Shown: positions 32,178 through 41,669, counted from the first letter of the stretch. The stretch: 64,000 nt of DNA from Chitinophaga sp. E66 (GCA_019285755.1 CP079103.1:3224001-3288000); one strand, 5' to 3'. Made by a program: numbers and translations. Notes: generated by a model not told the origin, from the letters alone.

Positions 32178-32770
32178 CTACCGGCTGTAGAGCAGCGTTT
32201 CCGCCCCTGCCAGCAAAGGCTTCAGCTCGGTGAGGGCGCGGTAGATCAGGGTACGGGCATATTTTACCGCTTTCAGCTGCATGATCTCGGCGATCTCGTC
32301 GTAGCTAAGGCTTTCGTAGAACCGGAGGTACACTGCTTCCTTCTGGCGGAGCGTCAGCCGGTCGAGCGTTTGCTGGATGTGGCGCTCCGCCAGCGCGGCA
32401 GATTGACGGCTGATAAGATAACTTTCGGGTGAGAGCTCGAGGTGGAAGGATGGCGCTTCGTCGTCCGGCAGCTCGCGCGACAACACCGTTTTCCCCAACA
32501 CTCTAACCAGTTTGCGGCGCACGGAAACCAGGAGGTAGCTCTTGGGTTTATCGGGCGTCTGCAAAGCTTCGCGGCGGAGGTAGAGGTCGGTGAAGAAATC
32601 CTGTAATGTGTCTTTGACCAGGCCGGCATCCTGTGTAAACCTGCTGCAATAGCGGAACAACGGCGGGAAATACCGGCGGTAGATTTCGCCGAAAGCTTCC
32701 TGTCCCCTTCCCGGAGGCGGTCCCAAAGGAACTTGTCGTCTTGCTGCGGATAATTGGCGCCGGTGTTCAT
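32178..32770 (-). CDS. ECF-type RNA polymerase sigma factor (one frameshift)
   Basis: Reconstructed protein of about 197 aa starting MNTGANYPQQDDKFLWDRLR. Sigma region 2 reads FGEIYRRYFPPLFRYCSRFT and DTLQDFFTDLYLRRE; region 4 reads LDRLTLRQKEAVYLRFYESL followed by SYDEIAEIMQLKAVKYARTL, the DNA-recognition helix. One frame break lies near 32705. It belongs to the Bacteroidota sigma-70 family proteins that pair with FecR and STN-type SusC proteins, and it is encoded immediately upstream of such a pair. It should direct transcription of the locus 2 operon. Confidence 0.9.
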
Positions 32771-32802
32771 AAAGCGAGATTTAGGAATAGGAATCAGGAA
32801 TG

Positions 32803-32810
32803 CAAACTTA
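32803..32810 (-). promoter_or_regulatory. Candidate -7 element upstream of the ECF sigma gene
   Basis: On the minus strand this is TAAGTTTG, a full match to TAnnTTTG, placed 33 bp before the start codon at 32770. The nearest TTG upstream is 25 bp away, longer than the usual spacing. Confidence 0.4.
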
Positions 32811-32865
32811 CATCACCCTTCGCTGCCGATTCAGGCAATCACCGAAAATAACCATTTATTAATTT

Positions 32866-33802
32866 CTAAAAAGCGTGGGACGTTGCCGCCTCACGGATGC
32901 CCAACCGCTGGCACCAGCCTTTAAAATCGGCGTGAATGCCCTGCAGCACTTCTTTCTGCTGCGGCGTAAGCTCCAGCACGTGCGCCCGGCTGATCGTGCG
33001 GACGGGTATGCCCCTCAGTTGCAGGAAATACTTCGCGCTCATCGGGTATGCAATGTGAATGAGCGGGTCAACCCTTCTCAGTTCTTCCTGTATCCAGGCA
33101 ACTTCGTCCGCCTTCGCGGGATCGTTGGCGTTATTGCAGAGCCATACCAGGATCTCGGGATAGAAGTTACCGGAGATGGAGGACATGCCGGCCGCTCCCA
33201 TGCGCAGGGAATCCACTGCGTTGGGGGTATGCGCGTCATAGAACTCGAACTTCGGGTTGTTGATGATGGACAACTTCTCCTTCACGCTTTCTACCTGGCA
33301 GCTGGTGTCTTTATGATAGATCAGGCGGTTGGAGTCCAGCAGGGTCTTCAGCACTTGGGCCGACAGCACCCGCTTATACGGCGCGGGGCATTCGTACAAT
33401 CCCAGGGGATATCGCCCGTCAGGTCGCAGAATTCATGAAAGCGGTCGATGAGCACGCTGTCTGGTTCATCTACGTTCGCGAAATGCCCTGTGATCATGAT
33501 CACCGCGTCTACGCCCGTGTCGTGGATATTGCGGGTGAACTGCGCTTTATCGGGGATGGTGAGCCCGAAAGAGCCCGTTGCCACTACGGGAACGCGGCCG
33601 TTCACGTAATTCACTACGTGGCGCGTCAGTTCCAGGCGCTCGTCTTCGCTGATGGAGTACATCTCGGAGGAGAGGCAGTTGGCGAAAAGCCTTTCACGCC
33701 CGCTTCCAGGTAGAAGTCGATCAGGTGCTCCACCATGTCCAGGTCGATGCGCGCTTTCAGGTTGAAGGGCGTGATCATCACCGGTACGAATTTCTTTTGC
33801 AT
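32866..33802 (-). CDS. DapA/NanA-family aldolase (dihydrodipicolinate synthase family; two frameshifts)
   Basis: Reconstructed protein of about 312 aa starting MQKKFVPVMITPFNLKARID. The class I aldolase barrel is visible: FFANCLSSEMYSISEDERLE, VPVVATGSFGLT, the tyrosine-containing loop GLYECPAPYKRVL and the Schiff-base lysine in LIYHKDTSCQ, then GAAGMSSISGNFYPEI. Frame changes near 33690 and 33400. The family includes dihydrodipicolinate synthase, N-acetylneuraminate lyase and several sugar-acid aldolases. The YECPAP loop and pairing with a transporter favour a catabolic aldolase over lysine synthesis. It follows the sodium-solute symporter by 14 bp in the same direction. Confidence 0.82.
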
Positions 33803-33816
33803 AACAAACAGGGTTT

Positions 33817-35349
33817 TTATGATTGGGAATGTGCCCGGGGCTGCATCCGGGAGAAGAGCAGTCCGGCCAGGAAGATCGCCAGCGTTCCCACCACGATCAC
33901 CATGTGGATGTGGAGCGGGCTTTTAAAGCGCTGAAGATCTTCAGGTAAATATTTCGACAAGCTCATCCAGAGGATGACGAGTATCCCGGTGATGGTGGCG
34001 GCCACGGCGGCGGCGTTCTTTGCTTTGGAAATGATCCCCAGCAGGAAGAGCCCCAGCATGCCGCCGGCGAAGATGCCGGATAGCTCCCACCACATATCCA
34101 GGATGCTTTTCACCCCGATCATGGCGATACCGAAGAAGATGGAGAGCACGCCGGTGACCACGGTGGCCAGGTGAAGGACTTTCATCTCCTGCTTCGGCGT
34201 GGGGTTCGGCGTAACGTAGCGCTGCCAGATGTCTTTCAGGAAGACCGTGGCGGAGCTGTTCATGCCGCTGCTGAGGGTGCTCATAGCGGCGGAAAGGATT
34301 GCAGCGATGATGTGGCCCAGCAGGCCGGCCGGTACTTTCTGCACCATGAAGTAGGGTAAGATCTTGTCGCCGTAATCCGCCGGCGACAGTGTGGCGGCTG
34401 CTACGCCACGTTCCACCGCCGCCTGCTGGCGCACGGCCTCCAGCATTTCGGGATGTTGAAAGAAGTAAGCGTAGAGGGCGGTGCCAATGAAAAAGAACAC
34501 CGCGCTCACGGGAACGTACCAGTACACGCAGAGCCATACGCTCCTGGCAGCTTCTTTCTCGCTGCGGGCGGCATGATAGCGTTGTACGTAGTTCTGGTCC
34601 ATTCCGAAGTTATTGAGATTGATAAAAATCCATACAGGAACACTACCAGGCCGTTGAGGTGCTGAAGTTGGTGAGGCTGAGGCTGCCGAGGAGAACTTCC
34701 CTTCCGCCGCGCCTACGCTGAAAATATCGCTGACGCCGCCTTTCATCCCGTCTATCACCAGCCAGAGGATGATAATGGCGCCGGCTGTTTTGATAAGTCC
34801 CTGCAGCACTTCCGTCCAGATAACGGCTTCCATGCCGCCCAGCACGGTGTAGATGATGATGCAGACGCCGGTCACCGCCATGATGGTGCGCATGTCGAGC
34901 CCGGTCAATGCCTGCAGCGCCAGCGCCACGCCGAAGAAGATGGAGCCCATCCTGGCGAGTTGCGTGAGGATGAAGCAGACCATGGCGTAGGTACGTGCCC
35001 AGGGGCCGAAGCGGTGCTCGAGGTGCGTGTATGCGCTCACTTCGCCGCTGTTGCGGTAGAAGGGAACGAAATACTTCGCGGATATCCAGGCGGCGGGGAT
35101 CATCGACAGGCTGAACACGAACGCGTTCCAGTTGCCGCCGAACGACTTGCCCGGTACGCCCAGGAAGGTATTGCTGCTCAAAAAAGTGGCGTACAGCGAA
35201 AGGCCGAGCGCCCATCCGGGGATGGTGCCTGATGCTGTTGTAAATTGTGCCGCGTTCTTATTCTTTCTCGAAAAATATACGCCGATCAAAATCATTCCGA
35301 GCAGGTACGCTCCGATTACCGCCAGGTCTGTAATAGGCAGTTGCTGCAT
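33817..35349 (-). CDS. Sodium:solute symporter (SSS family)
   Basis: A 510-aa polytopic protein, MQQLPITDLAVIGAYLLGMI at the start, with about 13 membrane segments. Family features include SLYATFLSSNTFLGVPGKSF in the first sodium-site region, GGMEAVIWTEVLQG, and AAILSAAMSTLSSGMNSSA in the eighth-helix region that carries sodium ligands. A stretch around 34640-34710 is read in the wrong frame (the family-like SLGSLSLTNFSTSTAW is in another frame), so two compensating indels are likely. SSS proteins import sialic acid, myo-inositol, sugars or proline with sodium. With the NanA/DapA-type aldolase this looks like uptake and cleavage of a sugar acid, though the substrate cannot be named. Confidence 0.87.
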   Translation of the reverse strand: MQQLPITDLAVIGAYLLGMILIGVYFSRKNKNAAQFTTASGTIPGWALGLSLYATFLSSNTFLGVPGKSFGGNWNAFVFSLSMIPAAWISAKYFVPFYRNSGEVSAYTHLEHRFGPWARTYAMVCFILTQLARMGSIFFGVALALQALTGLDMRTIMAVTGVCIIIYTVLGGMEAVIWTEVLQGLIKTAGAIIILWLVIDGMKGGVSDIFSVGAAEGKFSSAASASPTSAPQRPGSVPVWIFINLNNFGMDQNYVQRYHAARSEKEAARSVWLCVYWYVPVSAVFFFIGTALYAYFFQHPEMLEAVRQQAAVERGVAAATLSPADYGDKILPYFMVQKVPAGLLGHIIAAILSAAMSTLSSGMNSSATVFLKDIWQRYVTPNPTPKQEMKVLHLATVVTGVLSIFFGIAMIGVKSILDMWWELSGIFAGGMLGLFLLGIISKAKNAAAVAATITGILVILWMSLSKYLPEDLQRFKSPLHIHMVIVVGTLAIFLAGLLFSRMQPRAHSQS

Positions 35350-35497
35350 GTCTTAATGCTATCAGTTGGTTGACATTGCCATTCCTCACGTGGATATTTA
35401 AACACCGGCGCTTGTTGTCCGATCGTTGGCAAGTTGGGACAATTTTTCTGGCTAAACAATGTTGATTGTTATGAAAAGAATAGCTTAAATTACTGCC

Positions 35498-36358
35498 GTG
35501 AAGAGCCAAACCAACGCCAACAACTCTACTGCATGGACCTTGCCGGAACAGCTACAACGCAAGCTGGACGTACATCCGCTGGGCCGCAACCTCTACATTA
35601 CCGCTATTCGTTTTTACCCGGAAAATGACACAAAGGAATGGGGCGAGCCGAAAGGCGCGCCGGTGTACAGCCTGTTATATTCCGCGCATGGCGGCGGCTG
35701 GTACGAGGTGGAAGGCGAGCGCCACGCCATCAAGGCCAACCAGTATGTTTTGCTGGCGAAAAACGTCCCTTTCCGCTGCGGCCCCGATCCCCGCAATCCC
35801 TGGCGGCTGTACACGGCCCAGTTTACGGGGCTCCTTGCGGATGAGCTCTGCGACTACCTGACGAACGGCAAACCCATCCATACCACGCCACCGCTGGTAG
35901 GCCGCATCGCGCAGTTCTGGGACATCCTCCACCACCTGGATCTCATGAACAACATCGAGAACCTGCTGTACGCGAATTTCAGGTTCTACAGCTTCCTGGG
36001 CACCTTCCGCTTGTCGGTGTTCAATTACATGAAACAGGGATCCGACAACCAGATCGAGCAATGCATCCAGATCATGAAGCAACAGCTGGATAAAAACCTC
36101 ACGCTGGCCGACCTGGCGGTACAAGCGCACCTGTCCGCCTCCTATCTCTCCGCGCTGTTCAAAGAAAAGACGCGCTACTCCCCTATCCAGCTCTTCACAT
36201 CCCTGCGCATGCAGAAAGCAAGCCAGCTATTAAAAGAAACCAATCTGACGGTGAAGGAGATCTCTGAGGAAATGGGGTACCCGGATCAGTACACGTTTTC
36301 GCGGACTTTTAAGGGGATCATGGGGGTGTCGCCTAAGGGGTTTAGGGAAAGGAGTTGA
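35498..36358 (+). CDS. AraC family transcriptional regulator, intact
   Basis: An intact 286-aa protein with a GTG start (valine codon read as Met; no in-frame ATG lies nearby). The N-terminal cupin-like sensor (VYSLLYSAHGGGWYEVEGER, NQYVLLAKNVPFRCGPD) is followed by a standard double helix-turn-helix: NLTLADLAVQAHLSASYLSA and LTVKEISEEMGYPDQYTFSR, ending GIMGVSPKGFRERS. It is divergent from the symporter-aldolase pair and probably regulates it. Bases 35719-36360 have been duplicated at 40175-40786, inside the RHS region, where the copy is decayed. Confidence 0.92.
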   Translation: MKSQTNANNSTAWTLPEQLQRKLDVHPLGRNLYITAIRFYPENDTKEWGEPKGAPVYSLLYSAHGGGWYEVEGERHAIKANQYVLLAKNVPFRCGPDPRNPWRLYTAQFTGLLADELCDYLTNGKPIHTTPPLVGRIAQFWDILHHLDLMNNIENLLYANFRFYSFLGTFRLSVFNYMKQGSDNQIEQCIQIMKQQLDKNLTLADLAVQAHLSASYLSALFKEKTRYSPIQLFTSLRMQKASQLLKETNLTVKEISEEMGYPDQYTFSRTFKGIMGVSPKGFRERS

Positions 36359-36418
36359 ATAATTAAAATTTGAAGTTGAATTTTCTAACGTCTAGGTCAA
36401 TATCAACTTTAATGGGCG

Positions 36419-37018
36419 CTAAATTCTGATCCTGTTGCCGGTTACATCGTAGGTATAACTGATCGTATCCTGGTTGCTCTTGATGATCCTGGCAATCTTA
36501 CCGTATACCGTCCAGTCGATCCGGTTGATGCCGGAAGCGGCGTCGCCGGTCAGGTTGCCGATCTTGTCGTACGCGTAGTTATCTGACGATTGTGTATCAA
36601 TATCGTCCGGGTAATTGCCGGCTGGAATCTTGTCTTCGATGCTGGACAGGCGGTTCGTTCCGGGAACGTATTTGTAAAACAGGCTGTCCATCGACAAAGG
36701 CTTGCCGGCGTAAGAATGGTTGCCCGCGCGCTTCAGTCGCAAGATGTTCCCGTTGGCATCATAGCTGAAATCTTCTTTAAAGTCTTCCAGCAACGAGGGC
36801 GCCCAGTTGTTGGCCACCGTATCCAGGTTCCGGAAAACCTGTTTGCCGGCGATCCTGTTCAGAACATCGTACTCATAGGCGTTCAGCAACGGTTCCCCTA
36901 CTCCCGGCATCGCCAGGCTGATAGCCGCGATATTGCCGTTGAAGAGGGGCCGCAGGTTCGTCCCTAATGGCGTTACAGATGCAAAAGGACGGGACCCCGG
37001 CCCGATCGGCTGGTAGTC
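36419..37018 (-). pseudogene. RHS core fragment (copy A), truncated at both ends
   Basis: A 593-bp piece of RHS core (36426-37018) nearly identical to 39317-39909 and 45088-45680. It encodes YD-repeat sequence such as NAYEYDVLNRIAGKQVFRNL, DFSYDANGNILRLKRAGNHS and ISYTYDVTGNRI. The reading frame then meets a stop at 36419, just past the end of homology, so no toxin tip follows. Upstream, homology ends abruptly at 37018 in unrelated AT-rich sequence. Without promoter, start or tip it cannot make an RHS protein, but it can act as a recombination substrate. It lies between the intact araC gene and the immunity gene of the orphan tip. Confidence 0.85.
36426..37018. repeat. RHS core repeat, copy A (593 bp)
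   Basis: Direct repeat of 39317-39909 (copy B) and 45088-45680 (copy C); all three are exactly 593 bp and differ at few positions. Confidence 0.92.
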
Positions 37019-37036
37019 ATTACTGAAACCCTCACA

Positions 37037-37150
37037 CTAAAGTGCGTAGTTTTCAATTAACGGCCAGGACCAATAAACTGAAAAATACTTCAAGCAATTC
37101 GCCGTATCTAACACCTTCACAATACCAAACTCAGGATTCAGTAATGTCAT
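37037..37150 (-). pseudogene. Short AT-rich reading frame, possible immunity-gene remnant
   Basis: A 37-codon frame (MTLLNPEFGIVKVLDTANCL and ending WPLIENYAL) lies between the immunity gene and the RHS core fragment A. It has no recognisable family. The composition matches nearby toxin/immunity genes, so it may be the tail of a lost immunity or toxin gene, but chance is not excluded. Confidence 0.25.
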
Positions 37151-37156
37151 CTGACA

Positions 37157-37816
37157 TCAGCTTTTGAGCAATAGATATCTATAATTCAATTTATCTTCTT
37201 GAAAAGGAACGTTACTGACTTTTGTAATAGCATTATAATTTATAGGAAACTTAATAAAGTCGACTTGGTTGGTTTCATCATCGGCCATAAAGATGAAATT
37301 ATAGTAATCTGAATACTCTTCTCCGCCTACTAATGCAATCACATAATCCCGATACAACGTCCGGACATGACTCTGCAACCTCAGCTCTACCGGTAAAATT
37401 GTATACTCCAAATATTTGCAAAGAAACTCAAGGAACTGTTTTTCACCTTTAGCAGCATAAGTATAGGCATCCTGCGCCGAGTCAATCAACACCACCTTAG
37501 CTGAGGTTAATTCAATACCAAAATCTAAGTTATAATTACTATCACGCCCAAAAAGTAAAAATCTATTGTCTAGCTCCATCACAGTCGCAAATTGGAAATG
37601 GCTTAGCACTTGTATTATATCTGCAAAATTGCTGTGCTTCAATAATGCCATAAACAAATTATTATACGCATCATTATTAAATTCATCTTCTGAAAATTCA
37701 ATTATAATCTCTCCAAATCCATCTTCAGGTTCAATTGAATCAAACACTTCCCTAACCTGGGCAAATATTGCATATTGATAAAGAGAAATTAGTTCTTTCG
37801 CTTGTAATACATTCAT
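37157..37816 (-). CDS. Putative immunity protein of the orphan RHS tip
   Basis: An intact 219-aa acidic soluble protein, MNVLQAKELISLYQYAIFAQ at the start, with SIEPEDGFGEIIIEFSEDEF, RFLLFGRDSNYNLDFGIELT and the ending KLNYRYLLLKS. I recognise no named immunity family. Its ATG follows the stop of the orphan RHS toxin tip with no gap (stop 37817-37819, start 37816), the classic toxin-then-immunity order. It is markedly AT-rich relative to the RHS core. A decayed second copy of its 3' part lies at about 40815-40985 (EFNNDAY-type N-terminus missing, the TLYRD and DDETNQ regions preserved), so this immunity type has been duplicated in the locus. Confidence 0.65.
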   Translation of the reverse strand: MNVLQAKELISLYQYAIFAQVREVFDSIEPEDGFGEIIIEFSEDEFNNDAYNNLFMALLKHSNFADIIQVLSHFQFATVMELDNRFLLFGRDSNYNLDFGIELTSAKVVLIDSAQDAYTYAAKGEKQFLEFLCKYLEYTILPVELRLQSHVRTLYRDYVIALVGGEEYSDYYNFIFMADDETNQVDFIKFPINYNAITKVSNVPFQEDKLNYRYLLLKS

Positions 37817-40170
37817 TTAATCCACTTTAAGTTGTAAAGTACTGTGTGCGCTATTCGCAGGCACTGCCTCTGGCTTCACTAATTCAACGACATTTACAGG
37901 AGAGAATCCCCTCGTACCATTTTGTTGAAAAAATATAACGGCATGGGTAACCGGTTTATTGAGCCTAGCTGAAGCGTGTGATGCATTTTGATAAAAGAAT
38001 TCCATCCGCCCGTCACAAACGTACCTGGCGCGGCTTTCGAAATATTAAAAACTGAAAATTCGCCATTTCGTCCTGTGTAGCATAGTAAATACCTACAGTT
38101 CCAGGGCGCATAGAACCCGTCCGCGAGTTGTTACCTGCGGCAAAACGGGCAACCTTAGCATAATCGTTTTGTTTAAGTCCGTATTCTGCTATCATCAATT
38201 CGTCTTCGTGCCATTTTGCATCAGTAAATTCTCCGACCAATAACGGATCCATCCCATAGGTTTGCTGATATACCGTAAGCATCATTCCGAGTACACTAGC
38301 ACCCATACCGACTTTATGCCACATTTTGTAATACATCTTCGATCTGTGAAGATCGCGAGGTAGCGCAATTCCAAATTTATTTTCTTTATTCAAATGGTGC
38401 ATTTCCAATGTCTGATTCTTAAATTCACTAAATGCCGGAAATTCAGCTATAAATTCTGCATCGGCAATCGGCGCAATACCATTATCTATTCTCCATTTAT
38501 TTCCTTTACTCCAATTGATGGACGGATTGCCATTACGGACCTCATCCCAATACCAAGCCGGATTATCCTTTATCCCATTAGCCCTAGTTCCTGTTCTTTT
38601 TTTCACACCATTAGCCGTCGTATGGGATTCTGGCATCTTCGACAAATCAATTTTTAGTCTTTCATAAATGTATTTATCAGGATCTTCTGTCGACGCTCCA
38701 TTCTCATCTATAAACCGTATGGGGTTATTAGATGCATAAGAGTAAGGGCTTAGCCATGCAAATTTACTGCTATATGGATCAATGGAGGTAAATCGCCCGA
38801 TTCTTGGATCATATATCCGAGCTCCAAAATCCACCTGGTTCCCTTCCCCTTCACCTCATTATCATTCTCCTTGCCGTTAAACCCATACCTATACCCCCAC
38901 CCAATGACATCCTCCGCCCAGGCATCCCACTACCAAACGCATAATAATCCGACATGGACCGCACTTCCGGAACATAATACGCGATATCCGTTTGGTTTTC
39001 AGAAACCCCGAACTTCTTGTCGCTTACCGTTGCACGGACGTTCCCAGGTGGTCACTCAATTCAAAGAACTTGCGACCCCTAATATAACCCGAATAATACC
39101 CTTTCCCAAGACCCGGGATCACAATTTCCTGCAAGGCCGCCGGCGTCTCCACGTTCGTCTGCAATTCATAAAGCCCTAAACGGGAACTTCCATACAGGTG
39201 AACCTCCGTCCTCGACAGTTTACCTTCAGCCACCGCAGCGTCTCCGGCGCTGTAAACGCTTAGCACGTTCCCTGGGCGTCCCTTACATACCAAGTCGTTT
39301 TCCCGTTAACGGTCTTACTGATCCTGTTGCCGGTTACATCGTAGGTATAACTGATCGTATCCTGGTTGCTCTTGATGATCCTGGCAATCTTACCGTATAC
39401 CGTCCAGTCGATCCGGTTGATGCCGGAAGCGGCGTCGCCGGTCAGGTTGCCGATCTTGTCGTACGCGTAGTTATCTGACGATTGTGTATCAATATCGTCC
39501 GGGTAATTGCCGGCTGGAATCTTGTCTTCGATGCTGGACAGGCGGTTCGTTCCGGGAACGTATTTGTAAAACAGGCTGTCCATCGACAAAGGCTTGCCGG
39601 CGTAAGAATGGTTGCCCGCGCGCTTCAGTCGCAAGATGTTCCCGTTGGCATCATAGCTGAAATCTTCTTTAAAGTCTTCCAGCAATGATGGCGCCCAGTT
39701 GTTGGTCACCGTATCCAGGTTCCGGAAAACCTGTTTCCCGGCGATCCTGTTCAGAACATCGTACTCATAGGCGTTCAGCAACGGTTCCCCTACTCCCGGC
39801 ATCGCCAGGCTGATAGCCGCGATGTTGCCGTTGAAGAGGGGCCGCAGGTTCGTCCCTAATGGCGTTACAGATGCAAAGAACGGGACCCCGGCCCGATCGG
39901 CTGGTAGTCGCGGTCGCCATAGTAATTGAGGCTGAACCCAAATGCATCCTTCGCTGCAACGCCCCGTTTGCGCCGTCAGCGCCCATGTCCCTCGCTGCCG
40001 AGGCGGTCGTGCTGTTTACGCCTTTCAGCCAGCCTTGCAAGGTATACGCATAATCGAGCCCCTGCACCTGCTGCTGCCCCACCACCTGGCGCGACAGCGG
40101 GCCATGCTGATAATACTGGTACCAGGCATCGTTTTCCCAATAGATCCGGTCCTGGCTGGTTTCTACGTTC
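37817..40170 (-). CDS. Orphan RHS core with HNH-like toxin tip (copy B), 5'-truncated and frameshifted
   Basis: A promoterless RHS segment. Its first 1.3 kb (40170 down to 38869) repeats the core of the main RHS gene, including ETSQDRIYWENDAWYQYYQH and NAYEYDVLNRIAG. It continues through the conserved tip-joining motif (FGARIYDPRIGRFTSIDPYS, SPYSYASNNPIRFIDENGA) into a unique tip of about 280 aa. The tip contains TLEMHHLNKENKFGIALPRD and LHRSKMYYKMWHKVG, whose paired His and later His/Asp-rich stretch resemble HNH-type nuclease toxins. The corrected end reads RGFSPVNVVELVKPEAVP. Frame changes lie near 39790, 39280, 38850 and 38020. It abuts its putative immunity gene. The 5' end at 40170 is a breakpoint, so expression as such is doubtful; it would become functional if recombined onto the main RHS gene. 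Confidence 0.75.
38869..40170. repeat. RHS core repeat, copy B (about 1.3 kb)
   Basis: Near-identical to 44637-45941. Single-base length differences occur in C runs (for example GTTCCCTGGG near 39270 against GTTCCCCTGGG in copy C). Homology ends at 40170, where araC-derived sequence begins. Confidence 0.92.
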
Positions 40171-40174
40171 CTAC

Positions 40175-40786
40175 GCGCCACGCCATCAAGACCAACCAGT
40201 ATGTGTTGCTTTCAAAAAACGTCCCTTTCCGCTGCGGTCCCGATCCCCCAATCCCTGGCGGTTGTACACGGCCCAGTTTACGGGGCTCCTGGCGGATGAG
40301 CTCTGCGATTAGCTCATGAACGGCAAACCCATCCATACCACGCCGCCGCTAATAGGCTGCATCGCCCAGTTCTGGGATATCCTCCACCACCTGGACCTCA
40401 TGAACAACATCGAGAACCTGCTGTACGCGAACTTCCGGTTGTCAGTTTTCAATTATATGAAACAGGGATCCGACAACCAGATCGAGCAATGCATCCAGAT
40501 CATGAAGCAACAGCTGGATAAAAACCTCACGCTGGCCGACCTGGCGGCACAAGCGCACCTGTCCGCCTCCTACCTATCCGCGCTGTTCAAACAAAAGACG
40601 CGCTAGTCCCCATCCAGCTCTTCACATCCTGCGCATGCAGAAAGCAAGCCAGCTATTAAAAGAAACCAATCTGACAATGAAGGAGATCTCCGAGGAAATG
40701 GGGTATCCGCATCAGTATACGTTTTCGCGGACTTTTAAGGGGATCATGGGGGTGTCGCCTAAAGGGTTTAGGGAAAGGAGTTGAAT
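40175..40786 (+). pseudogene. Duplicated, decayed 3' part of the AraC regulator gene
   Basis: This segment matches 35719-36360 of the intact araC gene from GCGCCACGCCATCAAG to the stop. It has lost about 27 bp (the FYSFLGTFR region), gained a stop (GATTAG where the parent has GACTAC) and carries further indels, for example around 40608. The helix-turn-helix sequence NLTLADLAAQAHLSASYLSA is still readable. It joins the RHS core copy B within five bases (40170/40175), so the breakpoint is sharp. The copy has no start and cannot make a functional regulator. It shows that araC, RHS core and immunity sequences have been duplicated and rejoined in this interval. Confidence 0.88.
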
Positions 40787-40814
40787 GTTGTTCAGCATTC
40801 AATGTTCTACTAGT

Positions 40815-40985
40815 ACTATAATTTATAGGGAATTTAGTAATATCGGCCTGATTAGTTTCATCATCATCCATAATATACACTTAGAGTTTTCGGCATATCC
40901 TTCTCCAACTACCGATGCAATCATACAATCCCGATACAATGTCAGGACTTGATTCAGCAACTTCAATTCAGGAAGTTGTAGGTTG
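40815..40985 (-). pseudogene. Remnant of a second copy of the 219-aa immunity gene
   Basis: Translation on the minus strand gives PELKLLNQVLTLYRDCMIAS and, in another frame, DDDETNQADITKFPINYS. These correspond to PVELRLQSHVRTLYRDYVIA and ADDETNQVDFIKFPINYN in the immunity protein at 37157-37816. The piece lacks both ends and carries indels. It follows the araC duplicate directly, so the duplicated block probably included araC 3' sequence and an immunity gene. Confidence 0.7.
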
Positions 40986-41039
40986 GCATGGTGATTAAGA
41001 CAACGCCATTCGGCAGAAAGTAATAATCAGCCGCACATT

Positions 41040-41669
41040 TTATTCAGCTTTCAGCCGTTGAATTATTCCTTTGCTCAAACCCGTTAAGTCCATGATTTCC
41101 TTTATTGCGTAGCCTTTCACTTTCATTAGCCGCGCCATTTCACGGGCTTTATCGTTTAGGCCTGTCTTATGACCAATCTGCTTGCCTTCCTTCACGCCCA
41201 TCGCCTTTACCTCGTACTCCAACATATATTTGGTGCTCAGTTCCAGCTCAGCTAACAAGCCGTCTTCCGCAAAGCTGAAATACCCTTTTTCGCTGATGAT
41301 GAAATGATCCAATACCGGCACCTTCAGGAGCCGGCCGCACTGGAGCATTCGGTCCGTCATGTCCTTATCAGCAAGGGAAGGTTTCAGCAGGCCGCTCGGG
41401 TGATTATGTACCAGGATGATCTTTACGCTCCGTTTCTGCAAAGCCAGGCTGTAAATCTCCATTGGCTCGGCGATCGTGCGCGTAAATGACCCCTTACTGA
41501 CCAGCTCAATCAGCAGGATGGTATTGTCTGCAGCCAGCCCCAAAACCCAGAGATGTTCCCGGTTACGGTCGACCTTTTGTTCCCGAAGCAACACGGTGCG
41601 CATGATTTCGTATACGTCTTGCCGTGCATCAATTTTTGTTTTCTTTACCTTACTCAATCTAATCTCCAT
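41040..41669 (-). CDS. RadC-family JAB-domain protein
   Basis: An intact 209-aa protein starting MEIRLSKVKKTKIDARQDVY. The JAB/MPN domain is complete: WVLGLAADNTILLIELVSKG, then IILVHNHPSGLLKPSLADKD with the HxHx-type metal ligands and the downstream Asp (SLADKDMT), and VPVLDHFIISEKGYFSFAED. The C-terminal 60 residues (KTGLNDKAREMARLMKVKGY, IKEIMDLTGLSKGIIQRLKA) form an additional small helical segment that looks like a helix-turn-helix. RadC-like proteins without the N-terminal helix-hairpin-helix are common on mobile elements in Bacteroidota; their function is unproven. Its presence among RHS fragments may reflect mobile-element history. Confidence 0.85.
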   Translation of the reverse strand: MEIRLSKVKKTKIDARQDVYEIMRTVLLREQKVDRNREHLWVLGLAADNTILLIELVSKGSFTRTIAEPMEIYSLALQKRSVKIILVHNHPSGLLKPSLADKDMTDRMLQCGRLLKVPVLDHFIISEKGYFSFAEDGLLAELELSTKYMLEYEVKAMGVKEGKQIGHKTGLNDKAREMARLMKVKGYAIKEIMDLTGLSKGIIQRLKAE

